Assembly: GCF_052180215.1 (NCBI RefSeq)
Contig: NZ_CP197471.1
Location: 2,886,001 to 2,950,000 of the forward strand
Direction of reading: 5' to 3'
DNA: 64,000 nt
Source: Pseudoneobacillus sp052180215
GTDB taxonomy: Bacteria > Bacillota > Bacilli > Bacillales > Cytobacillaceae
Below are positions 52,845 to 61,204 of this stretch, one piece after another; positions within the stretch are counted from its first letter, which is position 1, and each line of letters begins with the position of its first letter. The position numbers were made by a program, and so were the translations under genes. Under the pieces are notes generated by a model, which saw only the letters and a program-made list of their open reading frames with translations, was not told where the DNA came from and did no database searches.

Positions 52845-53306
52845 CTATTCTACGTCTACTTTATCTTGGCAGCGATGACAAATACCATGGAACGTTAAAC
52901 GATGGTCTTTAATTTTAAAATTCCAATCACGTTCAACAATGGCTTCAACGTCTTCTAATAAGTCGTCTTGTATTTCATCTACAGCCCCACATTCAATACA
53001 AACTAAATGATGATGGAAATGTGCTGCCCCTTCTTGTCGAAGGTCATATCTTGATACTCCGTCACCAAAATTAATTTTATCAACTATTTTAAGTTCTGTT
53101 AGTAATTCCAATGTCCGATATACAGTTGCTAAACCTATTTCAGGCGATTTATCTTTCACCAGGAGGTACACATCTTCTGCACTTAAATGATCCTCTTCAT
53201 TTTCTAACAGCACTCTTACTGTTGCTTCACGTTGCGGAGTAAGCTTGTAGCTAGATGAGTGCAACTGTTTTTTTATTCTATCAATTCTGTTTTCTAAATC
53301 GACCAT
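52845..53306 (-). CDS. fur: Ferric uptake regulator Fur
   Basis: From ATG 53306 (GGAGG 8 nt upstream) the product is 153 residues. It has an N-terminal winged helix, the metal-binding HFHHHLVCIECGAV motif and a second CxxC (CHRCQDK), which together bind structural zinc and regulatory iron. Neighbourhood (spoIIM, yqzK, xerD) supports Fur rather than PerR or Zur. The frame is open to 53357 but that part is the promoter region. Confidence 0.93.
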   Translation of the reverse strand: MVDLENRIDRIKKQLHSSSYKLTPQREATVRVLLENEEDHLSAEDVYLLVKDKSPEIGLATVYRTLELLTELKIVDKINFGDGVSRYDLRQEGAAHFHHHLVCIECGAVDEIQDDLLEDVEAIVERDWNFKIKDHRLTFHGICHRCQDKVDVE

Positions 53307-53340
53307 ATCGAAGAACCTCCCTCGCCCACTATCAAATCTT

Positions 53341-53368
53341 ATTATAACAGAAGGCAAATGAGATTCAA
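53341..53368 (-). promoter_or_regulatory. SigA promoter of fur
   Basis: On the minus strand TTGAAT (53363-53368), 16 bases, TATAAT (53341-53346), about 35 bases before the fur ATG. Confidence 0.68.
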
Positions 53369-53409
53369 AATAAAATTATTATCATCAAATATAAATAACT
53401 TGTATTATA

Positions 53410-53424
53410 TAATAATAATTATAA
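53410..53424 (-). promoter_or_regulatory. PerR-box-like inverted repeat upstream of fur
   Basis: TAATAAT-A-ATTATAA (53410-53424, plus-strand reading) differs by one base from the PerR box TTATAATNATTATAA. A weaker half-match lies at 53370-53384, next to the fur -35. fur is under PerR control in B. subtilis. The region is very AT-rich, so chance matches are possible; the stronger box also overlaps the end of spoIIM. Confidence 0.45.
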
Positions 53425-54066
53425 ATTATTTATTGAATTCATAACTGATTTCATAAATGTTGGAGAAAGATACGCCTCAATCGCAGCCGCAGCTGCAATA
53501 AAAAATATAGCAAGTACAAAGGTCCCTATATAACTTTTAAACAATGGAAAAATGGGTTGCCCGTATTTTTTTAGGAATTGCCTTTGAATCATTTTCAAAG
53601 AAAACATAACTGCAACGGATGTTGTCACTATAAAAACAGGAATAATGATAAAGTTTTGTGGAAGTACAGATACAAATGCTAAGAAAAACCCATCCCACCC
53701 CATCTGGTTTACTAAAAATCCAACCGTGAATCCTACTACCATCCCCTTCATAAAAAGAAGGATTAAAATAACGGGTAAACCGATTATGGAGATTCCGAGC
53801 AACCACATAAGACCAATAAACTTTAAATTATGAAAAAAACTTTGCCGAAATAAATCCGATGCTTCCGCTAATTTCCCACTGCTCATTTGCCCAAAAAATT
53901 GATTTAAATAATAAAATAAATCTTCTTTTTGAGCAAAACTTAAGCTATTAACAATTACGGCTCCAAAAATTACTCCCATCATAAACAAAACAATAACAAA
54001 TAAATACATCGAGGAGTTTTCACGTAAATAATTGGCGGCGACATTCTGGTACATTTTTTTCTTCAT
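53419..54066 (-). CDS. spoIIM: Stage II sporulation protein M
   Basis: From ATG 54066 (AGGAGG 7-8 nt upstream) the product is 215 residues with about five membrane helices. It matches SpoIIM, which with SpoIID and SpoIIP forms the peptidoglycan-remodelling complex for engulfment. The longer frame to 54111 has no site. A SigE promoter lies about 65 bases upstream. Confidence 0.93.
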   Translation of the reverse strand: MKKKMYQNVAANYLRENSSMYLFVIVLFMMGVIFGAVIVNSLSFAQKEDLFYYLNQFFGQMSSGKLAEASDLFRQSFFHNLKFIGLMWLLGISIIGLPVILILLFMKGMVVGFTVGFLVNQMGWDGFFLAFVSVLPQNFIIIPVFIVTTSVAVMFSLKMIQRQFLKKYGQPIFPLFKSYIGTFVLAIFFIAAAAAIEAYLSPTFMKSVMNSINNL

Positions 54067-54127
54067 ATGTGTTCCTCCTACTAGTAATAAATCTGTATTT
54101 TGATTTATCACCCAATTCGTTACTAAA

Positions 54128-54156
54128 ATTGTATGCTTGTCTATATGAGGTATGAC
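54128..54156 (-). promoter_or_regulatory. SigE promoter of spoIIM
   Basis: On the minus strand GTCATAC (54150-54156), 14 bases, CATACAAT (54128-54135). The -10 is a perfect SigE consensus. spoIIM is transcribed in the mother cell by SigE in B. subtilis. Confidence 0.75.
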
Positions 54157-54189
54157 ACAAAAATCAAAAATAGGTGAAAAAGCATCCCT

Positions 54190-54240
54190 TTAACACATTA
54201 ACGCGCCGGGGGTCTGACCCCCGGCGCGTTAATGTGTTAA
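54190..54240. repeat. GC-rich palindrome with perfect 25-bp arms and a 1-base loop
   Basis: Arms 54190-54214 and 54216-54240 are exact complements; the centre is GGGGGTCTGACCCCC and the outer part TTAACACATTAACGCGCC. It contrasts sharply with the AT-rich surroundings. It lacks a T-run, so it is not an ordinary terminator. It lies between the spoIIM promoter and MITE copy C. The rest of this 325-base gap holds only those two features. Confidence 0.85.
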
Positions 54241-54244
54241 ATAT

Positions 54245-54387
54245 GGCTCTTTTCTAAAACTTTGTTGTTTTTTGAACTATTAAATAGGCATTTCACCATA
54301 TAGGGTGTTAAACTCATATCATAATTTAAGAAAAGAGCTGAGCACTTATTAAGAAACCTTAAAACTACAATCTATACAAAAACAGCT
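54245..54387 (-). mobile_element. MITE-like element, copy C, degenerate
   Basis: Starts GGCTCTTTTCTAAAACTTTG and ends ACAAAAACAGCT in the same orientation as copy B. It is about 143 bp; the internal AAAAATCC/GGATTTTT hairpin found in the other copies is missing. Flanks TTAAATAT and TTAAATTA are only partly alike. It is probably an older copy. Confidence 0.75.
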
Positions 54388-54391
54388 TAAA

Positions 54392-55558
54392 TTATTGATC
54401 TGCTATTTTACCATATTTGCCGCCACCACCTGCGTGAAGGTTGATCTCTCCATTACGTGCTTTCCATATTAATTCAGCAATTTGCTGAGGGACGACTTCT
54501 TTTAAAGCCTCGAAAGGAACTTCATGAAGGATGGCCATTTCTGTTCCAAAGTGATTCAAAAGCTTATCTAGCATTTTAGGTCCTAATCCCGGTATAAACT
54601 CCAATGGTACTTGGTGGATATAGGGTGGCCGTTTTCTTTTAGTTTCTGCAGGAGATTTTAATTCCTTTATCCTATCTGCTACACCTTTTATAATTTTACC
54701 CTCACCACACGAAGGGCATTTTTCTTCAAAAAGTCCTATTGCATGGGAACAGTTTGCACAGACGGTTTGATGGTATTTACCTAACAGCGGATCAAGTCCG
54801 TAGTTTGCTGAAACTTTTCGCCCATCTATTTCGTTTAGCGCTTTTTCTAATTCAAGAAACGTTGGCTCTTCCATTTCGATCACTTGATATTCGCGTGCAA
54901 TCTTTGCTAATGAATGGGCATCCGAATTGGAGATATAAGTAAACTGATGAAGTTCTCCTATTTCATCTGCCATCATGGTATTGGAACTTAGTCCTAATTC
55001 AATTGCATCAATTTTAGTAGCATCAAAAACCTCTGTTAAACTCTTTTTTACCCCTTTTCCATATAAACTTTTAAAAGGAGTAAACACATGAGCGGGAATA
55101 AATAAACCACCTAGTTCCTTAACTTTATTCTGCAGTTCCTTACCCGTTACATAAATTCGTTGTGAACTAAGCTGAATGTTTTTAAGATGCTGAGAAAGCC
55201 AAATCGAAAAGTCCTTCATCACTTCTATTTTAGGAAAAAAACATAAGACATGGATTGGTCCATGGCACTGTTCATCATATATTTCAAGCTCAGAGCCTGG
55301 AATTATCGTTAAATCACCAAACAGTATTCCGCCATCTGGATGCTCTGTTAGAAGTCCTTGAGATCGTAATTCCTCCATCTCAAAAATCACTTCTGGAGAA
55401 TGACTATCAATAATACCAATTATATTTAAACCTTTTTCATTTCGTGCATGGTGAATAATGTTGGTAAAGGTTAATGATTTGGCTCCCGTTATTTTAACTG
55501 CTTTACCCGACATCGTTCTTCCAATATGGATATGTAAATCTACATAGAATTTTTTCAT
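54392..55558 (-). CDS. yqxK: Endonuclease Q family protein (PHP domain)
   Basis: The 388-residue protein starts with a PHP domain (DLHIHIGR, IDSHSP, PGSELEIY, PAHVFTPF, ISNSDAHS), then a zinc-finger CANCSHAIGLFEEKCPSC (about residues 270-290) and a C-terminal helix-hairpin-helix-like part (LEFIPGLGPKMLDKLL). This is the EndoQ layout; archaeal and Bacillus EndoQ cut DNA 5' to deaminated bases such as uracil and hypoxanthine. It overlaps nudF by four bases. The last residues are Gly-rich. Confidence 0.85.
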   Translation of the reverse strand: MKKFYVDLHIHIGRTMSGKAVKITGAKSLTFTNIIHHARNEKGLNIIGIIDSHSPEVIFEMEELRSQGLLTEHPDGGILFGDLTIIPGSELEIYDEQCHGPIHVLCFFPKIEVMKDFSIWLSQHLKNIQLSSQRIYVTGKELQNKVKELGGLFIPAHVFTPFKSLYGKGVKKSLTEVFDATKIDAIELGLSSNTMMADEIGELHQFTYISNSDAHSLAKIAREYQVIEMEEPTFLELEKALNEIDGRKVSANYGLDPLLGKYHQTVCANCSHAIGLFEEKCPSCGEGKIIKGVADRIKELKSPAETKRKRPPYIHQVPLEFIPGLGPKMLDKLLNHFGTEMAILHEVPFEALKEVVPQQIAELIWKARNGEINLHAGGGGKYGKIADQ

Positions 55559-56118
55559 TTGTTTTTCATACTCTCTTTTAATTCAAGATATTGAACAGCA
55601 TAAGCTGTTTTGGCATCATAGATTTTTTGTTCTTCTATATATTGCTTCGCCTCAGGCAAAGTGATTTCTAAAAGATTAACAAATTCATCTTCATCCAATG
55701 ATGCGGCATTTTCCTTTTTGGATAAACCAGTCGCAACATATAAATGAACAACTTCATCCGCAAATCCAGGAGATGTATAGAATGAGATTAGCCAGTCAAG
55801 ATTTTCACAAATATAACCTGTTTCCTCTTCTAACTCTCTAAGTGCACAATTCTTAGGATTTTCTCCTCTTTCAAGCTTTCCAGCAGGAATTTCAACTATC
55901 GTCCGTTCCAGTGCTTTGCGGTATTGCTCCACCATCACAATCTTTCCTTCATTTGTGATAGGTAAAATAGCAACAGCACCAGGATGTTTAATGATTTCGC
56001 GCTTTGAAGTTTTCCCGTTCGGTAATTCAACTTCTTCTACTTGTAAGCTTATCACTCTGCCATCAAATATTTTTTCCGTTTTTATGGTTTTTTCCTCTAA
56101 TCGGTTCAACTTAAACAC
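55555..56118 (-). CDS. nudF: ADP-ribose pyrophosphatase NudF
   Basis: The 187-residue Nudix hydrolase has the Nudix box GKLERGENPKNCALRELEEE followed by TGY (near residues 81-103) and the ADP-ribose-type GAVAILPI and SPGFADE motifs. It splits ADP-ribose to AMP and ribose 5-phosphate. It lies between mciZ (divergent) and the EndoQ gene, as in B. subtilis (yqkG). Confidence 0.93.
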   Translation of the reverse strand: MFKLNRLEEKTIKTEKIFDGRVISLQVEEVELPNGKTSKREIIKHPGAVAILPITNEGKIVMVEQYRKALERTIVEIPAGKLERGENPKNCALRELEEETGYICENLDWLISFYTSPGFADEVVHLYVATGLSKKENAASLDEDEFVNLLEITLPEAKQYIEEQKIYDAKTAYAVQYLELKESMKNK

Positions 56119-56145
56119 TCCTGTTCTAATCCGCTATATCATCCT

Positions 56146-56153
56146 CATACATT
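56146..56153 (+). promoter_or_regulatory. SigE-like -10 element upstream of mciZ
   Basis: CATACATT differs from the SigE -10 CATACAMT at one base and lies 36 bases before the mciZ ATG. The expected -35 (around TTCTAAT, 56123-56129) is poor. mciZ is mother-cell expressed in B. subtilis. Confidence 0.4.
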
Positions 56154-56188
56154 TTACCATACTTTATTATTTTGAGAGGTAGATGGCC

Positions 56189-56329
56189 ATGAAGGTGTAT
56201 GTTCATGAAAAAGGGATCATTTTCGTCGGTAAAGCATGGGAAATAAAACAAAAACTTTTAGAATATCAAAAACAGTATACACTTCTAAAAGATTGGTTAA
56301 ACGAAGCAAGCATCAAAAAGGAATCCTAA
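56189..56329 (+). CDS. mciZ: MciZ, mother-cell inhibitor of FtsZ
   Basis: A 46-codon gene starts MKVYVHEKGIIFVGKAWEIK. It shares with the 40-residue B. subtilis MciZ the pattern MKV..., KG..VGKAWEI, K.KL.EY and a following KDW (here KDWLNEAS). MciZ caps FtsZ filaments and blocks division in the mother cell during sporulation. The location between nudF and yqkF is the same. GAGAGG lies about 9 nt before the ATG. The C-terminus is six residues longer than in B. subtilis. Confidence 0.88.
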   Translation: MKVYVHEKGIIFVGKAWEIKQKLLEYQKQYTLLKDWLNEASIKKES

Positions 56330-56392
56330 ACATTTGGTTTATTGATTTCCTTTCCTTTAAAATATGATTAACATAAACTGGGGAGGAAAAAG

Positions 56393-57313
56393 ATGTTAAA
56401 CCGTATAGTAGGACAATCCAATTTATTAGTAAGTGAAATAGGGCTAGGCTGTATGTCTCTTGGGACAGAGGAAAAAATGGCCAAACGTGTTATTGAGGCT
56501 GCTTTAGAAGAGGGAATCAATTATTTTGATACAGCAGACCTCTATGATTTTGGGGTCAATGAACGTATTGTTGGGAATACCTTAAAGAACGTACGTGAAC
56601 AAGTCGTCATTGCTACAAAGGTTGGAAATCGTTGGAATGAGAGTGGTACTAGCTGGAATTGGGACCCATCTAAGCACTATATAAAAGAAGCCGTTAAGCG
56701 AAGTCTTGCGAGATTGGGAACCGAATATATCGATTTATATCAGCTACATGGCGGAACAATCCATGACAATATAGACGAAACCATTGAAGCCTTTGAGGAA
56801 TTAAAATCGGAAGGTTATATTCGATATTATGGAATTTCTTCTATTCGTCCGAATGTCATTCGCGAGTTTGTGAAGAAATCAAATATGATATCGGTTATGA
56901 TGCAATATAGTCTTCTTGATAGACGTCCGGAAGAAACTGTTCTATCGTTCTTAAAAGAGGAAGAGGTTAGTGTTTTTTGCCGAGGTTCCTTGGCAAAAGG
57001 AATTCTCTCAGAAAAAAAATGGGATGACTTCTCTTCATCTATCAAAGAAAAAGGATATTTAGATTATTCAGCTTCTGAACTAAACGACTTATTATCTTCA
57101 TTACGTAATAAATTCGATAGCCGTCACTTAACAGAAGTGGCTACTCAATATTGTTTGGCAAATCCTGCTGTTGCTTCAGTAGTAACCGGTGCTAGTACAC
57201 CAGAACAGATTAGAAAAAATGTTTTAGCGGCTAAATCACCTGCTCTATCAAATGAAGAGTTAGAATTATTAAAACAACTCTCAAAAGCATCTACTTATCA
57301 AGAACATAGATAA
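56393..57313 (+). CDS. yqkF: Aldo/keto reductase YqkF
   Basis: The 306-residue NADPH-dependent oxidoreductase has the catalytic tetrad of the family: Asp and Tyr in NYFDTADLYDFG, Lys in IATKVGN, His in YQLHGGT; cofactor motif SVVTGASTPEQI near the end. The physiological substrate is unknown. It follows mciZ by 63 bases on the plus strand. GGGGAGG precedes the ATG. Confidence 0.88.
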   Translation: MLNRIVGQSNLLVSEIGLGCMSLGTEEKMAKRVIEAALEEGINYFDTADLYDFGVNERIVGNTLKNVREQVVIATKVGNRWNESGTSWNWDPSKHYIKEAVKRSLARLGTEYIDLYQLHGGTIHDNIDETIEAFEELKSEGYIRYYGISSIRPNVIREFVKKSNMISVMMQYSLLDRRPEETVLSFLKEEEVSVFCRGSLAKGILSEKKWDDFSSSIKEKGYLDYSASELNDLLSSLRNKFDSRHLTEVATQYCLANPAVASVVTGASTPEQIRKNVLAAKSPALSNEELELLKQLSKASTYQEHR

Positions 57314-57329
57314 AATAATTAATCATTAT

Positions 57330-57369
57330 AAAAGGGCTAAACCAATATTCATTTGGTCTGCCCTTTTTT
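57330..57369 (+). terminator. Bidirectional terminator between yqkF and the GrpB gene
   Basis: AAAAGGGC (57330-57337) pairs with GCCCTTTT (57360-57367), with inner ACCAA/TTGGT. A T-run follows on the plus strand. Confidence 0.83.
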
Positions 57370-57882
57370 CCATTCTAATGCTTTTTGTTCCAATTCTTTC
57401 ACAATGAAATTTTTATAAGATATATAGCTTTCAACATCCAAAGGAAATTTTTCAGCCGCCTCTAGTTTTATCTTTCCATATAAATCGGCTTGTACTGGAT
57501 GCAAACGTAAATAATCCCTGAATATTAAATGCCGTTCAATATCCGAGTGCCCCTTTTGAAAGCCGTGTAAATGAACTAAGCGTTCTCCTTGTGGACTAAA
57601 TCTAACAAAATATCTTCTACCAGGGATTCCATTTTCCCCACGGGCTTCATAACCTAATTTTCCTTCTAGCTCTTGAGCCTTTTGATCAAAGATTGAAAGT
57701 GAATCTGATTCTATTAACAAATCAATAATTGGCTTTGCTGCTAGTCCTGGAACAGAGGTACTCCCTATATGGTGTATGACAATTTCATGTTGAGGAAAGA
57801 GCTTCAATAATAAACTTTTTTCTATTTGAAATCGTTCTAACCATTCAACTTGGTAGGGGATTACTTCCACTTTTCGAACCAT
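57349..57882 (-). CDS. GrpB family protein (UPF0157)
   Basis: The 177-residue protein has the GrpB/UPF0157 nucleotidyltransferase-fold pattern VIHHIGSTSVPGLAAKPIIDLLI and RYFVRFSPQG, KGHSDIERHLIFRDYL. Several members resemble the N-terminal half of YqkA-type proteins; no reaction is established. Its start overlaps the yqkE stop (TAATG), so the two are coupled. Confidence 0.85.
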   Translation of the reverse strand: MVRKVEVIPYQVEWLERFQIEKSLLLKLFPQHEIVIHHIGSTSVPGLAAKPIIDLLIESDSLSIFDQKAQELEGKLGYEARGENGIPGRRYFVRFSPQGERLVHLHGFQKGHSDIERHLIFRDYLRLHPVQADLYGKIKLEAAEKFPLDVESYISYKNFIVKELEQKALEWKKGQTK

Positions 57883-58139
57883 TATTTAAAACTTCTCCAG
57901 TCAGTATTGCTTTCATTTAATAATTCTTCAAACGTTTTATTTTTTTCTTTTAATCTTCTTTCTTCACGCTTTCTGGCTTCCTCTTCTTGAAGTTTCTTTT
58001 CTTCAGAAGCTTTTAACTCTTGCTGTTTCTCTTTTAACTGCTTCATTAAATCTTGATTTAAAAAATCGCCCAATGTGATGGCAGATTCATCTTTTTTCGG
58101 TTTCGTACTTTGATGTTTTTGTTGCTTCTGCTTCTTCAT
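57882..58139 (-). CDS. yqkE: YqkE-like charged coiled-coil protein (DUF3886)
   Basis: The 85-residue protein is almost all Lys, Glu, Gln and Arg, with a long predicted coiled coil (about residues 30-70) and the end FEELLNESNTDWRSFK. It matches YqkE (DUF3886), function unknown. GGAGAGG lies before the ATG. In B. subtilis yqkE lies next to yqkD; here about 4.3 kb separates them. Confidence 0.83.
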   Translation of the reverse strand: MKKQKQQKHQSTKPKKDESAITLGDFLNQDLMKQLKEKQQELKASEEKKLQEEEARKREERRLKEKNKTFEELLNESNTDWRSFK

Positions 58140-58218
58140 TTTTAAAGACCTCTCCTTTTATTTTTGAACATATTATAACATGATTTTTTAAAAGGAATAT
58201 TCATTCACCCTTTTAAAA

Positions 58219-58392
58219 AAGCTGTTTTCGTATAGATTGTGGTTTTCGTAAAAATCCCTAAAGCCGGATTTTTACAGGCTCTCTTAAGAAGTGCCTAGCT
58301 TTTTTCTTCATTTTGATATGAGTTTATCACACCCTATTTGTGATCTGCCTACTTATTAGTTACAAAAAGCAACAAAGTTTCAGAAAAGAGCC
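58219..58392 (+). mobile_element. MITE-like element, copy D
   Basis: The fullest copy (about 174 bp), AAGCTGTTTTCGTATAG to AGAAAAGAGCC, same orientation as copy A. It is flanked by TTTTAAAA on both sides (58211-58218 and 58393-58400). It contains the GTAAAAATCC/GGATTTTTAC hairpin. Apart from it and the scoB terminator, the 340-base gap holds nothing recognised. Confidence 0.8.
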
Positions 58393-58445
58393 TTTTAAAA
58401 GGAGAATAAAGCTTAATCAAAATAATGATCTTTTAGATTCATTAG

Positions 58446-58480
58446 AGAAAAAACGAGCAGGGAAATCTCCCCGCTCGTTT
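58446..58480 (-). terminator. Terminator after scoB
   Basis: AAACGAGC (58451-58458 region) pairs with GCTCGTTT (58473-58480), inner GGGA/TCCC; T-rich on the minus strand. Confidence 0.8.
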
Positions 58481-59133
58481 TAATATGCTTCTAATTTGAC
58501 ACTTTCATCAACTAGTAGTGCTGCCTCTGTGGAGTTTACAACATCTTCAACCGTAAATCCTTGTGCCACCTCTACTAATTTTAATCCAGCATCTGTTACA
58601 TCCATTACCGCTCTTTCGGTAATGATACGGTTTACAACACCTTTACCTGTTAATGGTAAAGTGCATTCCTTTAATATTTTGGACTCGCCTGCTTTATTGA
58701 CATGATCCATGATAACAATAATTTTTCTTGCCCCATGAACTAAGTCCATTGCGCCGCCCATTCCCTTAATCATCTTTCCAGGAATCATCCAGTTAGCCAA
58801 ATCACCTTTCTCAGAGACTTCCATTCCTCCAAGAATGGCTACGTTGACATGACCGCCCCGGATCATGGCAAATGATTCTGCGCTATCAAAAAAGGCTGAG
58901 CCTGGAATAGCGGTAACGGTTTCTTTTCCGGCATTAATTAAGTCAGCATCCACTTCGTCTTCTGCAGGGTATGGACCAATTCCAAGTAAGCCGTTTTCAG
59001 ACTGGAGGACAACTTGTTTGTTTTCAGAAATAAAGTTTGCCACCAATGTCGGCATACCAATACCTAAGTTAACATAAAAACCATTTTCAATTTCTTGTTC
59101 CGCTCTTCTTGCAATTTTTTCACGATTATTCAA
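58480..59133 (-). CDS. scoB: 3-oxoacid CoA-transferase subunit B
   Basis: The 217-residue subunit has the catalytic glutamate in QSENGLLGIGP (Glu46) and VNLGIGMPTLV near the start. Together with ScoA it moves CoA between succinyl-CoA (or acetyl-CoA) and acetoacetate. It follows scoA by 22 bases. The exact CoA donor cannot be told from sequence. Confidence 0.92.
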   Translation of the reverse strand: MNNREKIARRAEQEIENGFYVNLGIGMPTLVANFISENKQVVLQSENGLLGIGPYPAEDEVDADLINAGKETVTAIPGSAFFDSAESFAMIRGGHVNVAILGGMEVSEKGDLANWMIPGKMIKGMGGAMDLVHGARKIIVIMDHVNKAGESKILKECTLPLTGKGVVNRIITERAVMDVTDAGLKLVEVAQGFTVEDVVNSTEAALLVDESVKLEAY

Positions 59134-59155
59134 AATCCCTCTCCTCCTGTCCTCG

Positions 59156-59845
59156 TTATTTTTGAACTGTTAACCGCTCAATTCGTTTTTCTTGCTTGCC
59201 TTCTATAATGGTTTGAACATAAATACTTGGTGTATGAATCGTATTTGGATCAAGCTCACCGATTTCTACTAATTCCTCGACTTCCGCAATCGTCACCTTT
59301 CCAGCTGCTGCGATCATGGGATTAAAGTTACGAGCCGTTTTGCGGTAAACAAGATTCCCCATTTTATCGCCTTTCCATGCTCTTACAAGACTAAAGTCAG
59401 CAGTAAGTGCTTCCTCAAGTAAATATTCTTTACCATTAAACACTCTTGTTTCTTTTCCATCCGCAATTGGAGTTCCGACTCCAGCTGGTGTGTAAAATGC
59501 GGGAATTCCAGCCCCACCTGCACGAATTTTCTCTGCTAGTGAACCTTGTGGAAGAAGTTCTACTTCTAATTCTCCTGAAAGAACTTGTCTTTCAAACTCT
59601 TTATTCTCACCAACGTAAGATCCAATCATTTTCTTTATTTGTTTGTTTCGTAAAAGTAATCCTAAACCCCATTCATCAATCCCACAGTTATTCGAGATGA
59701 CCGTTAAGTCCTTTACCCCTTTTTCTACCAGTGCTAAAATGAGGTTTTCTGGAATTCCACAAAGTCCGAATCCCCCTACCATCAAGGTAGCTCCATCCTG
59801 AATATCAGCTACCGCATCTTTAAAAGATTGGCCAATTTTTTTCAC
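59156..59845 (-). CDS. scoA: 3-oxoacid CoA-transferase subunit A
   Basis: The 229-residue subunit has the family motifs MVGGFGLCGIPENLI and GAGIPAFYTPAGVGT. It pairs with ScoB. It lies 23 bases after the thiolase gene, so thiolase-scoA-scoB form one operon for making or using acetoacetyl-CoA. Confidence 0.92.
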   Translation of the reverse strand: MKKIGQSFKDAVADIQDGATLMVGGFGLCGIPENLILALVEKGVKDLTVISNNCGIDEWGLGLLLRNKQIKKMIGSYVGENKEFERQVLSGELEVELLPQGSLAEKIRAGGAGIPAFYTPAGVGTPIADGKETRVFNGKEYLLEEALTADFSLVRAWKGDKMGNLVYRKTARNFNPMIAAAGKVTIAEVEELVEIGELDPNTIHTPSIYVQTIIEGKQEKRIERLTVQK

Positions 59846-59868
59846 GATACTCTCCCCTTCCTTGATAT

Positions 59869-61056
59869 TTAGGCTAACTCAACAATCGTTGCGACCCCTT
59901 GTCCTCCACCAATACAAAGTGTGGCTAAGCCTTTATGTGCATTGCGCTTTTTCATTTCATGAATTAATGTGACTAGGATTCTTGCCCCGCTTGCTCCAAT
60001 TGGATGTCCTAGGGCAATAGCTCCTCCATTCACATTAAGGATTTCTTTATTAAAATGAAGGTCACGATCGACTGCCAATGATTGCGCTGCGAAAGCTTCA
60101 TTTGCCTCTATTAGTTCAATCTCTTCTAGAGATGTTTCAGCTTTTTCTAATACTTTTCTTACAGCAGGAACCGGTCCGATTCCCATAATACTTGGGTCCA
60201 CCCCTGCACTTGCATTTGCTTTAATGGTTACCAATGGAGTGATTCCCAGTTCTTCTGCTTTTGCTTTACTCATGACAACAACCACTGCTGCCCCATCATT
60301 AATACCAGAGGCATTTCCCGCTGTTACACTTCCGTCCTTTTTAAAGGCTGGTCGTAATCCTCCCAGTTTTTCTACAGTAGTCCCAGCCTTTGGGTACTCA
60401 TCTTGCGCAAATACAATCGGATCTCCTTTTCGTTGCGGGATTACCACTGGAATAATTTCATCTTGGAATTTCCCTTCCGCAATCGCTTTAACCGCTTTTT
60501 CCTGGCTCCAAGCAGCAAACTGATCTTGTTCTTCACGAGTAAGCTCGTATTTGTCACATAAATTCTCCGCTGTCATTCCCATATGATAATCGTTAAACGC
60601 ACATGTTAAACCGTCTGCTACCATCGTATCAATTAATTTCTGATCGCCCATTTTAAAACCGTCACGAGCATTTTTTAACAGATAAGGTGCTTGGCTCATA
60701 TTTTCCATTCCACCAGCAACTACTATTTCCGCATCACCAGCTAAAATGGCTTGTGTGGCAAGATGGACCGCTTTAAGACCAGAACCACAAACTTTATTTA
60801 TCGTCATGGAGGAAGCGCTTTCAGGAATACCCGCTTTAATAGCTGCTTGTCTTGCTGGATTTTGTCCTAATCCGGCTTGTAACACATTTCCTAAAATAAT
60901 TTCATCCACCTGCTCTGGCTTTAAACCGGCTTTCTCTAAGGCACCTTTAATCACAATGGATCCTAGCTCTGGAGCAGAGACATTTTTTAAGCTTCCGTTA
61001 AAATTTCCTATCGCTGTACGAACAGCGCTCACAATTACTACTTCAGTTTGAGTCAT
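59869..61056 (-). CDS. Acetyl-CoA C-acetyltransferase (thiolase)
   Basis: The 395-residue thiolase has the active-site Cys90 (NKVCGSGLKAV), His in GHPIGASGAR, and Cys in CIGGGQG, plus NEAFAAQSLAV. It condenses or splits acetoacetyl-CoA. With scoA-scoB downstream it fits ketone-body, butyrate or leucine breakdown. It is divergent from mvaB. Several paralogues exist in bacilli, so I give no symbol. Confidence 0.9.
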   Translation of the reverse strand: MTQTEVVIVSAVRTAIGNFNGSLKNVSAPELGSIVIKGALEKAGLKPEQVDEIILGNVLQAGLGQNPARQAAIKAGIPESASSMTINKVCGSGLKAVHLATQAILAGDAEIVVAGGMENMSQAPYLLKNARDGFKMGDQKLIDTMVADGLTCAFNDYHMGMTAENLCDKYELTREEQDQFAAWSQEKAVKAIAEGKFQDEIIPVVIPQRKGDPIVFAQDEYPKAGTTVEKLGGLRPAFKKDGSVTAGNASGINDGAAVVVVMSKAKAEELGITPLVTIKANASAGVDPSIMGIGPVPAVRKVLEKAETSLEEIELIEANEAFAAQSLAVDRDLHFNKEILNVNGGAIALGHPIGASGARILVTLIHEMKKRNAHKGLATLCIGGGQGVATIVELA

Positions 61057-61103
61057 TTTTCTCTTCCTTTCCCTACTTTGGTCACTCTTTTACATATTCT
61101 CGT

Positions 61104-61133
61104 GTAATAGCAAAATTCCTTTAATTTTGTCAA
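61104..61133 (-). promoter_or_regulatory. Candidate SigA promoter of the thiolase-scoAB operon
   Basis: On the minus strand TTGACA (61128-61133), 18 bases, TATTAC (61104-61109), about 48 bases before the thiolase ATG. The -35 is perfect, the -10 weak. Confidence 0.45.
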
Positions 61134-61204
61134 AATTTTTATAATTGTTGCTTTTTGAAAATCACCCACACTACAATGAATATATGAGATTAGGAGGGGA
61201 AAAA

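Noticed and set aside
54190..54240. Palindrome as a terminator of the EndoQ gene
   Set aside because: No T-run follows either arm, and the 25-bp perfect arms with a one-base loop are not terminator-like.
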